A stretch of DNA of 64,000 nt from Actinoplanes sp. M2I2 (GCF_023544445.1 NZ_JALPVJ010000018.1:1-64000); one strand, 5' to 3'; positions 44,794 through 54,493 are shown, counted from the first letter of the stretch. The notes: generated by a model from the letters alone, not told the origin. Numbers and translations: made by a program.

Positions 44794-46713
44794 TCAGGAA
44801 TGCGCCGCCCAAGTGGCGAACATGTCCGCGTATCGGCCACCCGCGGCGACCAGTTCGGCGTGCGAGCCGGTCTCGATGATGCGGTGGTCGTCGACCACGA
44901 TGATCCGGTCGGCGCGCATCGCGGTGGACAGCCGGTGGGCCACCAGGATCGCCGTCCGGCCCTCCAGCAGGGCGTCCAGCGCGGCCTCGACCCGCAGCTC
45001 GGAGCGCAGGTCGAGACTGGACGTGGCCTCGTCGAGCACGACCACGCGGGGCTCGGCCAGGAAGGCCCGGGCCAGCGCCAGCAGCTGGCGCTCGCCCGAG
45101 GACACCGACTGGCCACGCTCGTGCAGCGGGGTGTCGAGCCCTTCCGGGGACCGTTCGACCAGGTCACGCAGGCCGACGGCGTCGACCGCGGCCCACACCT
45201 CGTCGTCACCGGCGGCCGGGCGGGCGAACGCGATGTTGTCGCGCAGCGTGCCGGCGAACAGGAAGGGCTCCTGCGGCACGACGCCGATCTGCGTGCGCAA
45301 CGAGGCCAGCGTCACGGATCGCAGGTCGTGGCCGTCGATCGTGATCGCCCCGGCGGACGGGTCGTAGAAGCGGGTCACCAGCTTGGCCAGCGTCGACTTG
45401 CCGGCGCCGGTCGGGCCCACGCAGGCGATCGTCTCCCCCGGCTCGATGCGCAGCGTCACGCCTTCGAGCACGGGACGGTCGGGCCGGTAACCGAATGTCA
45501 CGTCGTCGAAGACGATCTCCCCGCGTACGGGTGGGAGCTCGGCCGCGTCCGGGCGTTCCACGACCGTGGGGGCCAGCGACAGCAGCCCGCGGATCTTGCC
45601 GATGGCCGCCTTGCCCTGCTGGTACTGGGTGTAGAGCTGGACCAGCTGCTGCACCGGCTGGAAGAACGAGTTGATGTAGAGCACGAAAGCGGTCAGCTCG
45701 CCGATCGTCAGCGTCCCGCGGAGCACCATGCGGCCGCCGAGGAACAGCAGCACGGCCATCGCGATCAGGCCGATGACCGACGTGCCGGGGCCGTAGAGCG
45801 CGTTGATCCGGCCGGTGAAGTCGTTGGCGTCGCGGTAGCTGCCGACGACCTCGCGGTGGGCGACGACGTTGCGGTCCTGCCGGTTGTGGGCGGTCACCAC
45901 CCGTACGCCGTTGAGGCTCTCGGACAGGTCGGCGAACATCGCGGCGATCGCGTCGCGCTGGCGGTTGTAACCCCGGTCGGCCGCGTGCCGGAACCACAGC
46001 GACGCGACGGTCAGCGGCGGCACGACCAGCGCGAGCGTGATCAGCGCCAGCGTGGCGTTGTAGTGGAACAGCACCCCGGTGACGACCACCATCGTCAGAC
46101 CCTGGATGAGGAACTGGGCGAAACCGTCCTGCAGCAGGCTCTGCAACGACTCCACATCGGAGGTCATCCGGGTCATCGTGACCCCGGCCTTCTCCCGGGT
46201 GTAGTAGTCGAGGGACATCCGCTGCAGGTGGGCGAAGATCCGGATGCGCAGGTCGCGGGTGGCCGCCGCGGCGAGCAGGCCGCTCTTGCGCATGCGGATC
46301 GCGGTGGCCACGCCGGTGAGCAGCACGGCCGCGACGAAGCAGATCGTCGCGACGATCAGCACCCGGAGGTTGCCGGCCGCCATGCCGTCGTCGATGCCGA
46401 CCTGGACGAGGTAGGGCCCGGCCTGCAGCAGCAGGGTCTCGACGAGGACCGCGATCGACGCCGCGAGCAGCAGGCCGGGACGCCCGACCAGCAGGCGGCC
46501 GAGCGAGATGGGGCCGCCCGAGTCGCCCGCCGGGTCGAACGTGACGCCCGGATCGCCGTGCGACGGTTCCCGCGACTCCAGTTTTGCGACGCCGGCCTGC
46601 AGATCCTCGGGGATACCGGCGAAGGGCAGCCCGTTGCCTTTGCGGCCGGCGGCTCCCATCGTCGGCCGGCCGCCGACGTTGAAGCCCCCGAAGCCACCGC
46701 CGAACATGGTCAT
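44794..46713 (-). CDS. ABC exporter subunit with canonical Walker B, degenerate signature
   Basis: 639 aa, a half-transporter. A glycine-rich N-terminal tail (1-65) is followed by six membrane helices (about 75-370) and an ATPase domain: Walker A GPTGAGKST, signature VSSGERQ (degenerate, canonical LSGGQ) and Walker B VVVLDEATSSLD with the catalytic Glu, then an H-loop AHRLST. Its ATP site 1 partner is the upstream subunit; together they form a heterodimer with one full and one degenerate site. ATG overlaps the stop of that subunit (ATGA). The open frame to 48057 is an out-of-frame shadow. Confidence 0.9.
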   Translation of the reverse strand: MTMFGGGFGGFNVGGRPTMGAAGRKGNGLPFAGIPEDLQAGVAKLESREPSHGDPGVTFDPAGDSGGPISLGRLLVGRPGLLLAASIAVLVETLLLQAGPYLVQVGIDDGMAAGNLRVLIVATICFVAAVLLTGVATAIRMRKSGLLAAAATRDLRIRIFAHLQRMSLDYYTREKAGVTMTRMTSDVESLQSLLQDGFAQFLIQGLTMVVVTGVLFHYNATLALITLALVVPPLTVASLWFRHAADRGYNRQRDAIAAMFADLSESLNGVRVVTAHNRQDRNVVAHREVVGSYRDANDFTGRINALYGPGTSVIGLIAMAVLLFLGGRMVLRGTLTIGELTAFVLYINSFFQPVQQLVQLYTQYQQGKAAIGKIRGLLSLAPTVVERPDAAELPPVRGEIVFDDVTFGYRPDRPVLEGVTLRIEPGETIACVGPTGAGKSTLAKLVTRFYDPSAGAITIDGHDLRSVTLASLRTQIGVVPQEPFLFAGTLRDNIAFARPAAGDDEVWAAVDAVGLRDLVERSPEGLDTPLHERGQSVSSGERQLLALARAFLAEPRVVVLDEATSSLDLRSELRVEAALDALLEGRTAILVAHRLSTAMRADRIIVVDDHRIIETGSHAELVAAGGRYADMFATWAAHS

Positions 46714-48515
46714 GCCGACGCCACCTCCGCCCCGGACGAGAGCGCGGAGTCCGGCTCCCCGGTCTGCACCGTGGCCGCCAGCACCTGGGCGTACCGCGGC
46801 TCGGAGGCCAGCAGCGACGCGTGGGTGCCGTCGGCGACGACCCGGCCGGCCTCCATCAGCACGACCCGGTCGGCCAGCCCGATCGTCGACAGCCGGTGCG
46901 CGACGATCAGCGTCGTCCGCCCGCGCATCTGGTCGCGCAGCGAGGAGTGGATGCGTTGTTCCACGGTGACGTCGATGGCGCTGGTCGCGTCGTCGAGCAC
47001 CAGCACGGGCGGGTTGACCAGCAGCGCCCGCGCGATCGCGACCCGCTGCCGCTGCCCGCCGCTGAGCGTGTAGCCGCGCTCGCCCACGACCGTGTCGTAG
47101 CCCTCCGGCAGCTCCCGGATGAACTCGTCGGCGCCCGCCGCGACGGCCGCCTCGACGACCTCGGCCCGGCTCGCGGACGGTTTGCCGTACGCGATGTTGT
47201 CGTGGATGGACAGCGAGAACAGGAACGGCTCGTCGGGCACGATGCCCACCTGTTCGCGCAGGGAGGCCAGCGACAGCGAGCGCACGTCGTGCCCGTCGAT
47301 GGTGACCCGCCCGGCCGTGACGTCGTAGAACCGCGCCGCCAGCCGGCCGAGGGTCGACTTGCCCGATCCGGTGCCGCCGACCACGGCGACCGTCTCCCCC
47401 GGGCGTACGCGCAGGGTGAGGCCGTCCAAAGCCGGGGTCCCGTTGGGGTACGAGAAGGACACGTCCTCGAACGCCAGGTCGCCGCGCAGGGGCACGACCA
47501 GCGGGTCCGGCCCGTCGACGACCTCGCTGGGCGTATCGAGGATCTCGTAGATGCGGCGGGCCGACGCCGACGCCCGCTGACCCATCATGATCATCATGCC
47601 GAGCATCCGGAACGGCGGCTGGAGCATCAGGACGTACGAGTTGAAGGCGACGATCGTGCCGACCGTGGTGCTGCCGTCGATCACCATGTAGCCGCCCACC
47701 AGCAGCACCAGCGCCAGCCCGAGGCGGGGCAGGTTGTCGAGCAGCGGGTTCCAGCGGCTGCGGATCCGCGCGTCCTGGCGGTACGCCCACCGGATGCGGT
47801 CGGCGCTCTCGGCCAGCGACCGCAGTTGCCGGCCCTCGGCGGCGAACGCCTTGACGATGCGGACGCCCTGGATGTTCTCGTCGACGACGGTGGCGAGCTG
47901 CGCGAGGCGGGCCTGGATCATCCACGACACCGGGAAGATCGCCTTGCGCATGCTGACCCCGAGGATGCCGATGACCGGCATGGTGACCATCGCGACGATG
48001 GCCAGCGGCACGTTGATCGAGAGCATCAGCCCGAACGCGACGACCGCGATGAGGCACTGCACGAGGATCGACGGCCCGAACGACAGGTACATCTGTACGG
48101 CGCGGATGTCCGAGCCGGAGCGCGACATCAGCTCACCGGTCTGCACCCGGTCGTAGAAGCCGAACGGCATGCGGACGAGATGGGAGTAGACGATGTTGCG
48201 GAGGTCGTACTCGAGCTCGTAAGCGGTGCGCAGCAGGTAGAGCCGCGCGACGAAGTTGATCAGGCCTTGGAGCAGGGCCAGGCCGACGATCCACCACACG
48301 TACGTGCTCAGCTGTGCGGTCCGGTCGACGACGGCCCGGTCGATGCCGATGCGGACCAGGTTGGGGATCTGCACCTGCACGACGAGGCCGGCGAAGGACA
48401 GCACCAGCGACGTGACGAGCAGCGCCCGATGGGCCTTGACCAGTGGCAGCGCGCGGCGCAACCAGCTCTTGCGGACGTCCGGATGGATGGACGCCCGGGG
48501 TGCGCGGCGGCTCAA
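46710..48515 (-). CDS. ABC exporter subunit with degenerate Walker B, canonical signature
   Basis: 601 aa. Six N-terminal helices (about 25-310) and an ATPase domain: Walker A GGTGSGKST, canonical signature LSGGQRQRVAIARA, and Walker B LVLDDATSAID, where the catalytic Glu is Asp. This complements the next gene, whose Walker B is intact and signature is not, as in TM287/288- and BmrCD-type heterodimeric drug or lipid exporters. TTG start with GGAGG five bases upstream. The MFS gene ends 22 bp before. Substrate unknown. Confidence 0.9.
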   Translation of the reverse strand: MSRRAPRASIHPDVRKSWLRRALPLVKAHRALLVTSLVLSFAGLVVQVQIPNLVRIGIDRAVVDRTAQLSTYVWWIVGLALLQGLINFVARLYLLRTAYELEYDLRNIVYSHLVRMPFGFYDRVQTGELMSRSGSDIRAVQMYLSFGPSILVQCLIAVVAFGLMLSINVPLAIVAMVTMPVIGILGVSMRKAIFPVSWMIQARLAQLATVVDENIQGVRIVKAFAAEGRQLRSLAESADRIRWAYRQDARIRSRWNPLLDNLPRLGLALVLLVGGYMVIDGSTTVGTIVAFNSYVLMLQPPFRMLGMMIMMGQRASASARRIYEILDTPSEVVDGPDPLVVPLRGDLAFEDVSFSYPNGTPALDGLTLRVRPGETVAVVGGTGSGKSTLGRLAARFYDVTAGRVTIDGHDVRSLSLASLREQVGIVPDEPFLFSLSIHDNIAYGKPSASRAEVVEAAVAAGADEFIRELPEGYDTVVGERGYTLSGGQRQRVAIARALLVNPPVLVLDDATSAIDVTVEQRIHSSLRDQMRGRTTLIVAHRLSTIGLADRVVLMEAGRVVADGTHASLLASEPRYAQVLAATVQTGEPDSALSSGAEVASA

Positions 48516-48537
48516 CGGCGCCTCCTGGGATACGGAT

Positions 48538-49743
48538 CTAGTTAGCCTGGCTAACGATACCCCGGGCCGGATCGGCCGCTGGATCGGCGGCCGGAGTGAC
48601 GCGGCCCACCAGCACGACGGCCACCGCGCCGAGCACCTGGCACACCGCGATCGCGGCGAGCAGGGCCGGCGCGCCGATCCCCGCGGCCAGTCCGGCGGCC
48701 GCCGCCCCGGCTGCCGCCGCCGTGACCTTCAGCCCGGCGCCGAGGGTGAACACCTGGGTGCGGACCCCGGGCGGGGACTCCTGATCGCGCACCGCGAAGA
48801 CCGCGACCGACACGGGTGCGCCGAGTCCGCCGGCCAGCGCGAAGAGCGGCAGACCGAGCCAGCCGCCGGGCAGGAAGACCAGGATCACGAACGGTACGGC
48901 GGTGGCGGCCAGGCAGACCGCGACCACCCACTCCGGGCGCCACCGGCGGATCGGCCAGCGGGTGCACAGCAGCGAGCCGATCAGCCCGCCGGCCGCGCCC
49001 GCCGACAGGATGACGCCGGTCAGCTCGGGCCGCTCCTGCTGGGCCGCCAGCAGCGCGCCGACCAGCGGCAGGGCGCCCAGCCCGGCCAGGCTGAACACCG
49101 TTCCGGCAGTCACCGCGCCCAGCCGCGGGCGGCGCCACATCAGCCCGAGCGCGGCGAACGGCGACGCCAGCCGCCGGCTTCCGGTGCCGAGCGGGAGCGG
49201 CAGCGTGGTCACCAGCACGGCGGCGACCAGCACCAGGGCGGCCAGCCCGGCGGTGGCCCAGGCCGGGCCGGCCAGCCCGGCGAGCACCGCGGCGAACGCC
49301 GGACCGGCGATCCCGGCCATGCTGTACGACATCACGTCGAGCCCGAAGGCCCGCTCGAGCCGGCCGGGCACCAGGTCGCCGAGCAGGCTGCTGAGACCGC
49401 CGATCAGCAGCGGGGCGACACAGCCGGCGACGACCAGCACGGCCACCGCGCCCGCCGTGGACCGGCCGATCAGCACCGCCGCGGCGCCCAGGCAGGCGGC
49501 GTAGATCAGGTACGCCGACACGTAGACCACCCGGCGTTGCCGGGCGGCGTCCGCGACCGAGCCGACGACCGGGGCGGCCAGCACGTGCGGCACCATCAGC
49601 GCGGCGATCAGGGCGCCACCGAGGGACGCGCTGCCGGTGCGCTCGAGGACGAGCAGGAGGATGGCCACCCGGGCCCCCTCGTCGGCGAGCCGCGCGCACA
49701 CCGCGACGCCCAGGTAACGGGTGAGCACCAGAGAGGACGACAC
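48538..49743 (-). CDS. MFS transporter
   Basis: About 401 aa with twelve predicted helices. LVLTRYLGVAVCARLADEGARVAILLL and VPHVLAAPVVGSVADAARQRRVVYVS (loop 2-3) are typical of the major facilitator superfamily; a second repeat half begins near residue 205. Probably a drug or metabolite exporter. GTG 49743 is chosen as the start at the first helix; GTG 49779 in the same frame would overlap the upstream gene by 11 bp and is possible. It lies between an S33 peptidase and the heterodimeric ABC exporter, all on minus. Confidence 0.85.
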   Translation of the reverse strand: MSSSLVLTRYLGVAVCARLADEGARVAILLLVLERTGSASLGGALIAALMVPHVLAAPVVGSVADAARQRRVVYVSAYLIYAACLGAAAVLIGRSTAGAVAVLVVAGCVAPLLIGGLSSLLGDLVPGRLERAFGLDVMSYSMAGIAGPAFAAVLAGLAGPAWATAGLAALVLVAAVLVTTLPLPLGTGSRRLASPFAALGLMWRRPRLGAVTAGTVFSLAGLGALPLVGALLAAQQERPELTGVILSAGAAGGLIGSLLCTRWPIRRWRPEWVVAVCLAATAVPFVILVFLPGGWLGLPLFALAGGLGAPVSVAVFAVRDQESPPGVRTQVFTLGAGLKVTAAAAGAAAAGLAAGIGAPALLAAIAVCQVLGAVAVVLVGRVTPAADPAADPARGIVSQAN

Positions 49744-49768
49744 GTCGGCCCAAGCTACCCGCCGGGCC

Positions 49769-51256
49769 TCACCCCACACCGAACGGCGGGGGATCGACCG
49801 CCGGGCAGCGCGTTCCGGTCGCGACCGGCACCAGGGTGAGCAGGTAGTTGTCGACGGCCGCGGCCGCGCACGGGCTCTTGCTGTAGACGACGTGCCCCCA
49901 GCCGTCGTAGGTGAGCAGCCGCGCCGCCGGACCGAGCCGGGCCGTCACCTCGCGCGCCCACGCGTACGCGGTGGCCGGGTCGTGCACCGCGTTGACCAGC
50001 AGCACGGGGGTCGGGCCGGTCAGCGGGGGCAGCGGGCGCTGCGGGTTGTCCGGCGGGGACGGCCAGCCCAGACAGCCGGTGACGGCGATCAGCGCGAGCG
50101 GCGAGATCAGCATCTGCGGCGCCCCCGCGGCCAGCCCCCGCAGCCGCCGCTGGAAGTCGGCGAAACCGGTGACCGGCAGATGCCAGTCCTCGCAGAACAC
50201 CGGCGAGAAGCTGAAATCGACCAGGTCGACCGGGGGCGCGGTCGCCGCGGGCGCCCGGCGGCCGGTCAGCATCGCGTCGCGCAGGTAGTAGGCGAACGAG
50301 TACCACTGCGGGTCGTAGAACGCGGAGAACGCGGCCATGGTCAGCTGGGCCACGGTGAGCTTGTTGGGCGGGTCGTACGGGTTGATCAGCTGACCGGCCC
50401 GGGCGCGGGCCATCGCGGCGACGAACAGCTTGGCGATGTCGTGCCCACGCAGCACGCAGCTCGGGTCCCGGCCGCACCACTTCACGAACTCGGCGAACGC
50501 GTTCTGGGCGGCCTCGGTCTCCTGCACGAGGAAACGGTCGAGGTCGGCGCTGTGGTCCATCACGCTGTCGAGGACCAGGCCACGCAGCCGGTCCGGGTAG
50601 CTCTCGGCGTATTGCAGCCCGATCAGCGTGCCGTAGGAGGCGCCGTACAGGGTGATCTTCTCTTCGCCCAGGGCCGCGCGCACGGCGTCGTAGTCGCGGG
50701 TGACGCTGACCGTGTCGACGTGACCGAAGACCGGGCCGGTGCGGGCCGCGCAGTCGGCGGCGAGCTTGCGGTTGTGGGCGACCGTCGCGGCGTACTGCTC
50801 CTCGGACTCGATCAGCGCGGACGGCTGGGCGTCGACCAGGTCACGCGAGCAGAGCACGGGGGCGCTGCGGCCGGTCCCCCGCGGGTCGACGCCGACGATG
50901 TCGAACCGGCGGCGCACCTCCTCGCCGAAGAACGTGGTGGCGGCGAAGGTGAAGTCGACGGCCGAGCCGCCCGGGCCGCCCGGGTTGACCAGCAGCGTGC
51001 CGATGCGCCGGGCCGGATCGGTGGCCGGGCGCCGGGCCATGGTCAGGCTGATCGCCGGGCCGGCCGGGTGGGCCCAGTCGGCCGGCACCGCCAGCGTGCC
51101 GCACTGCACCTGGGCGTCCTCGGGGCACGCGGCCCAGGCGATCGCGGCGGTGGTCGCCGGGCGGGCGTGGGCGGGCATGGTCCCGTACGGCAGCAGGGCG
51201 GCCACGGTGAGGACCGCGGCCCGGAAGGGTCGCGTGAAAGCTCGCACCCGGCTCAT
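49769..51256 (-). CDS. Secreted S33-family alpha/beta hydrolase (tripeptidyl aminopeptidase type)
   Basis: 495 aa. Signal peptide with RPFRAAVLTVAALLPYGTMPAHA, then an alpha/beta hydrolase domain: TLLVNPGGPGGSAVDF (oxyanion), IVGVDPRGTGRSAPV, nucleophile LYGASYGTLIGL, Asp in AVHDPATAYAWA and His in DGWGHVVYSKSP. The pattern is that of the Streptomyces SlpD/SlpE and tripeptidyl aminopeptidase group that removes N-terminal tripeptides outside the cell. It heads a minus-strand run with MFS, ABC and GGT genes. ATG start. Confidence 0.92.
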   Translation of the reverse strand: MSRVRAFTRPFRAAVLTVAALLPYGTMPAHARPATTAAIAWAACPEDAQVQCGTLAVPADWAHPAGPAISLTMARRPATDPARRIGTLLVNPGGPGGSAVDFTFAATTFFGEEVRRRFDIVGVDPRGTGRSAPVLCSRDLVDAQPSALIESEEQYAATVAHNRKLAADCAARTGPVFGHVDTVSVTRDYDAVRAALGEEKITLYGASYGTLIGLQYAESYPDRLRGLVLDSVMDHSADLDRFLVQETEAAQNAFAEFVKWCGRDPSCVLRGHDIAKLFVAAMARARAGQLINPYDPPNKLTVAQLTMAAFSAFYDPQWYSFAYYLRDAMLTGRRAPAATAPPVDLVDFSFSPVFCEDWHLPVTGFADFQRRLRGLAAGAPQMLISPLALIAVTGCLGWPSPPDNPQRPLPPLTGPTPVLLVNAVHDPATAYAWAREVTARLGPAARLLTYDGWGHVVYSKSPCAAAAVDNYLLTLVPVATGTRCPAVDPPPFGVG

Positions 51257-51328
51257 CCTGAGGGCCGCGACGATCCACAGTGCGGCAAACGACGGAAGTT
51301 CGCCGGGCCGTGGCCTCTTGACGCGGAA

Positions 51329-51358
51329 AGGCCCGGTCCGGGTGTCCGGACCGGGCCT
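51329..51358. terminator. Hairpin terminator after the small gene at 51366
   Basis: AGGCCCGGTCCGG and CCGGACCGGGCCT are perfect 13-bp arms around a GTGT loop, 8 bp past the small gene's stop on the minus strand. It separates that gene from the S33 peptidase gene. Confidence 0.82.
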
Positions 51359-51365
51359 CGCCGAG

Positions 51366-51611
51366 CTAGTTGGGCGGCAGTTGGGGAAGGGACGAGATCG
51401 CCGTGGCGTACTGGGCGATCTGACGGCCGTTGGGCACCACGCCGACGGCGCGGAGCTGGTCGTGAATGGCCTGGGCGACCTGGTCCTCGTTGCGGCCCCG
51501 ATGGGTCTGCATGACCTTGTTCACGACGTAGTCGACACGGATCTGCTGTTGCCAGCCGGCGGTACGGTAACCGCCCGACCTGGCGTTGCTGATGGGGGCG
51601 ATGGCTTCCAT
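51366..51611 (-). CDS. Small conserved hypothetical protein, 81 aa
   Basis: 81 aa, no signal peptide or membrane helix. It reads MEAIAPISNARSGGYRTAGW at the start, a basic segment QQQIRVDYVVNKVMQTHRGR, and HDQLRAVGVVPNGRQIAQYATAISSLPQLP. It looks like a compact helical actinobacterial protein. I do not recognise a named family. The ATG at 51611 has ACAGGG upstream; an in-frame ATG 12 codons earlier has no ribosome site. A strong terminator follows. Confidence 0.72.
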   Translation of the reverse strand: MEAIAPISNARSGGYRTAGWQQQIRVDYVVNKVMQTHRGRNEDQVAQAIHDQLRAVGVVPNGRQIAQYATAISSLPQLPPN

Positions 51612-51700
51612 GCCCTGTCTATCGGTTGCCCGACCCCCCGATCTCAAGGATTGGGGTGGCGGTGCAACCCGACGGCTACCGGGTCACACCGCCTCGGACA

Positions 51701-51997
51701 TCAGTGCGCCGGGGGCCGGTCGTCCGTGTCCTCGAGATCCGACGGCTCGGGCGGCTTGGTCGGGTTGAGGCGCAGCCACAGGAGGAACAGCAGCCCCAGG
51801 GCGAGCATGCCCAGGCCCATCCACAGGTTGATCCGGACGCCCTGCGCCTTGTCGATCTCGGCCTGAGAGTCGAAGAGGCCGATCAAGGTGACGATCACGC
51901 CGTAGACGACGAACAGGCCACCGATCACCCGCCGTACGTCGAACAGCCGTGCCGCCGCCGACAGCTTCTTCTGGTCGACCTGGTCTTCATCTGCCAT
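51701..51997 (-). CDS. Small two-helix membrane protein beside the symporter
   Basis: 98 aa. A charged N-terminus (MADEDQVDQKKL) precedes two hydrophobic helices (about 25-43, VIGGLFVVYGVIVTLIGLF, and 58-76, LWMGLGMLALGLLFLLWL) and an acidic proline-containing tail. It is 12 bp after the sodium/solute symporter gene and has GGAGGCTCC upstream of its ATG, so they are probably co-transcribed. Small accessory proteins of this kind accompany some SSS transporters; its function is unknown. Confidence 0.85.
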   Translation of the reverse strand: MADEDQVDQKKLSAAARLFDVRRVIGGLFVVYGVIVTLIGLFDSQAEIDKAQGVRINLWMGLGMLALGLLFLLWLRLNPTKPPEPSDLEDTDDRPPAH

Positions 51998-52009
51998 GTC
52001 GGAGCCTCC

Positions 52010-53677
52010 TTACCAGACCGGGATGTACAGGAGCAGGGCGAGCACGACGGCGATCACGCCGAGCAGGACGGGGTTGCGCCACCAGACCTTCTCGCCGGAG
52101 ACGATCACGGTGCCGCCGCTGGTGCCGCCGAGGCCGTAGACGAGACCGCGCAGTTCCTCCTCCGGCTTGGAGGGCGTGAAGAAGGTGACCGCCACGGCGA
52201 CCACGACCGCCGTCACGAAGGCCACCCCGGCGCCCCAGAAGCTCTGCTCCAGCGCCGAGTTGAACGCGACCGCGTCGGTCAGGTAGAGCACGTAGAGCGT
52301 CAGCGAGGCGAGGAAGCCCAGCAGCAGCGACCAGAAGCCGGCCCACGGGGTCATCCGCTTCCAGAACATGCCGACGATGAAGGTGGCGAACAGCGGCGCG
52401 TTGAACAGCGAGAACAGCTGCTGGATGTACTCCATGATGTTGCCGTAGCCGGAGGCGATGAACGCGGTGCCGATGCCGACAATCACACCGCCGATCGTGG
52501 CGTAGCGGCCGATCCGCAGGTAGTACTCGTCGCTGCGGCCCTTCTTGATGTAGGCCTGCCAGATGTCGTACGTGAAGACGGTGTTGAAGCCGCTGACGTT
52601 GGCCGCCATGCCGGCCATGAACGAGGCCAGCAGACCGGTGACCGCGATGCCCAGCACGCCGTTGGGCAGCAGGTTCTCCATCAGCAGGGGAATCGCGTTG
52701 TTGTACTGGAGGTCGCCCTCCTTGGCGCCCAGGCCGCTGATCGTGACCGCGGCGATCAGGCCGGGGATCACCGTCACGCCCGGGATCAGCAGCTTCGGGA
52801 AGGCGGCGATGATCGGCGTACGGCGGGCGGCGTTCATGTCTTTGGCCGAGAGCGCACGCTGCACCTCGGCGAAGTTGGTCGTCCAGTAGCCGAACGACAG
52901 CACGAAGCCGAGCCCGAAGAGGATGCCGATCCAGTTGGCCCCGAGCGGGTTGTCGGCGCTGCTGCCCGTGTTGGACCAGGTGTGCAGCGCGGCGTCACCG
53001 AGCGGCCCCTGCCGCACCTTCTCGAACAGCCCGTCGATGCCGCCGACCTTGACCAGACCGATGATCGTCAGCGGGATCAGACCGGCCAGGATCACGAAGA
53101 ACTGCAGCACCTCGTTGTAGATGGCCGAGGACAGGCCGCCGATGGTGATGTAGGTCAGCACGATCGCGGCGCCGACCAGGATCGACACCCACAGTTGCCA
53201 GCCGAGCAGCGCGTCGAGGATGAGCGCCAGGGCGAACAAGTTGACGCCGGCGATGAGCACCTGCGCGACGGCGAAGCTGATCGCGTTGAAGATGTGGGTC
53301 GGCCGGTTGAAGCGGCGCCTCAGGAACTCGGGGACGCTTCGCACCTTGGAGCCGTAGTAGAAGGGCATCATCACGATGCCCAGGAACACCATGGCCGGCA
53401 CCGCGCCGATCCAGTAGTAGTGCAGCGTGAGCAGGCCGTACTGGGCGCCGTTGGCGGCCATGCCGAGGATCTCGAGGGCCCCCAGGTTGGCCGACACGAA
53501 CGCGAGCCCGGTCACCCAGGCCGGCAGTGATCGCCCGGAGAGGAAGAAGTCGGCACTGGTCTTGATCGCTCTCCGGGCCGCGAAGCCCACCCCCAGGACG
53601 GTGGCGAAGTAGAGGATCAGGATCAGGTAGTCAAAGATGTCGAGATCGAGCCTCAGCCCGCTCTCCGCGGCATTCAC
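52010..53677 (-). CDS. Sodium:solute symporter (SSS/SLC5 family)
   Basis: About 555 aa with 13-14 predicted helices. The second-helix signature SADFFLSGRSLPAWVTGLAFVSANLGALEILGMAANGAQYG is that of SSS transporters; TYITIGGLSSAIYNEVLQFFVI and AGMAANVSGFNTVFTYDIWQ follow. Most members take up sugars or organic acids with Na+. GTG 53677 (or 53680, the previous codon) follows GGAGG by 6-9 bases; the open frame extends further upstream without a ribosome site. A small membrane protein follows in the same operon. Confidence 0.9.
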   Translation of the reverse strand: MNAAESGLRLDLDIFDYLILILYFATVLGVGFAARRAIKTSADFFLSGRSLPAWVTGLAFVSANLGALEILGMAANGAQYGLLTLHYYWIGAVPAMVFLGIVMMPFYYGSKVRSVPEFLRRRFNRPTHIFNAISFAVAQVLIAGVNLFALALILDALLGWQLWVSILVGAAIVLTYITIGGLSSAIYNEVLQFFVILAGLIPLTIIGLVKVGGIDGLFEKVRQGPLGDAALHTWSNTGSSADNPLGANWIGILFGLGFVLSFGYWTTNFAEVQRALSAKDMNAARRTPIIAAFPKLLIPGVTVIPGLIAAVTISGLGAKEGDLQYNNAIPLLMENLLPNGVLGIAVTGLLASFMAGMAANVSGFNTVFTYDIWQAYIKKGRSDEYYLRIGRYATIGGVIVGIGTAFIASGYGNIMEYIQQLFSLFNAPLFATFIVGMFWKRMTPWAGFWSLLLGFLASLTLYVLYLTDAVAFNSALEQSFWGAGVAFVTAVVVAVAVTFFTPSKPEEELRGLVYGLGGTSGGTVIVSGEKVWWRNPVLLGVIAVVLALLLYIPVW

Positions 53678-53771
53678 CACAGGCCACCTCCAAGGGGAAA
53701 GTCGCCCGCCCACTACCCGTGGCGAATATCTTTCACACCTGGATGTGTCCTCCGCTTCCCGGGTTGCGGAT

Positions 53772-54428
53772 TCACCGAAGGCTTTCGATGCCTTCCGGGG
53801 TCAGCTCGGCGAGATCGCGGACGACCAGCGAGGCCCGGGCGAGGGCGTCGGCGGCCGGCGGGTAGACCCCGTGCGGTACGGCGATGACGGCGAAGCCCGC
53901 GGCGGCCGCCGAGCGCAGCCCGTTGCTCGAGTCCTCCACGGCGGCGCAGACGGCCGGGCTCACCCCGAGCTTGTCGGCCGCGGCGAGGTAGACGTCGGGG
54001 GCCGGCTTGCCCCGCGGCACCTCCTCGGTCGAGAGCGTGACCTGGAAGGCGTCGGTCAGGCCGGCTGTCTCGAGCACCTGGTCGATCAGGATGCGGGCCG
54101 ATGAGCTGGCCAGTCCGAGCGGAAAGCGGGCGGCCAGGCGGCGTACGGCCTCGACCGATCCGGGGATCAGCGGCAGCGACGTGCGGTAGCGCTCGGCCAT
54201 CCGGCCCAGCACGTCGGCGGCGACCTCCTCGGGTGTCCGCGGGACGCCCACGTCGGTGGCCAGGTGCCCGGACCACTCGGGGGTGCTCATCCCCATCATC
54301 CTGTCCTGGGTGTCGGGCAGGAACTCGCGGCCGTACTCGGCGACATAGCCGCGCCGGACTTCCTCCCAGACCTCCTCGGTGTCGATGATCACACCGTCCA
54401 GGTCGAACACCACCGCCTCGATGCTCAT
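53772..54428 (-). CDS. HAD-superfamily hydrolase (beta-phosphoglucomutase-like)
   Basis: 218 aa. AVVFDLDGVIIDTEEVW has the nucleophile Asp and the acid Asp of HAD subfamily I; LGLASSSARILIDQVLETAGL supplies motif II, GKPAPDVYLAAADKLG motif III and AVEDSSNGLRSAAAAG motif IV, with a helical cap between residues 20 and 85. Phosphatases or mutases of sugar phosphates share this set. ATG 54428 precedes the first strand. Divergent from the GT2 gene. Confidence 0.9.
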   Translation of the reverse strand: MSIEAVVFDLDGVIIDTEEVWEEVRRGYVAEYGREFLPDTQDRMMGMSTPEWSGHLATDVGVPRTPEEVAADVLGRMAERYRTSLPLIPGSVEAVRRLAARFPLGLASSSARILIDQVLETAGLTDAFQVTLSTEEVPRGKPAPDVYLAAADKLGVSPAVCAAVEDSSNGLRSAAAAGFAVIAVPHGVYPPAADALARASLVVRDLAELTPEGIESLR

Positions 54429-54493
54429 GGGAGCAAACCCTACCCCGACCCCATTTCCCGTACGCAGTGTAGTGACGAACTGCCCTTTTCGGA

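Noticed and set aside
48541-48555. GTTAG-CCTGG-CTAAC palindrome resembling an IdeR/DtxR iron box
   Set aside because: Spacer is 5 bp rather than the 1 bp of the consensus, and it lies at the 3' end of the MFS coding region (codons for the last residues).
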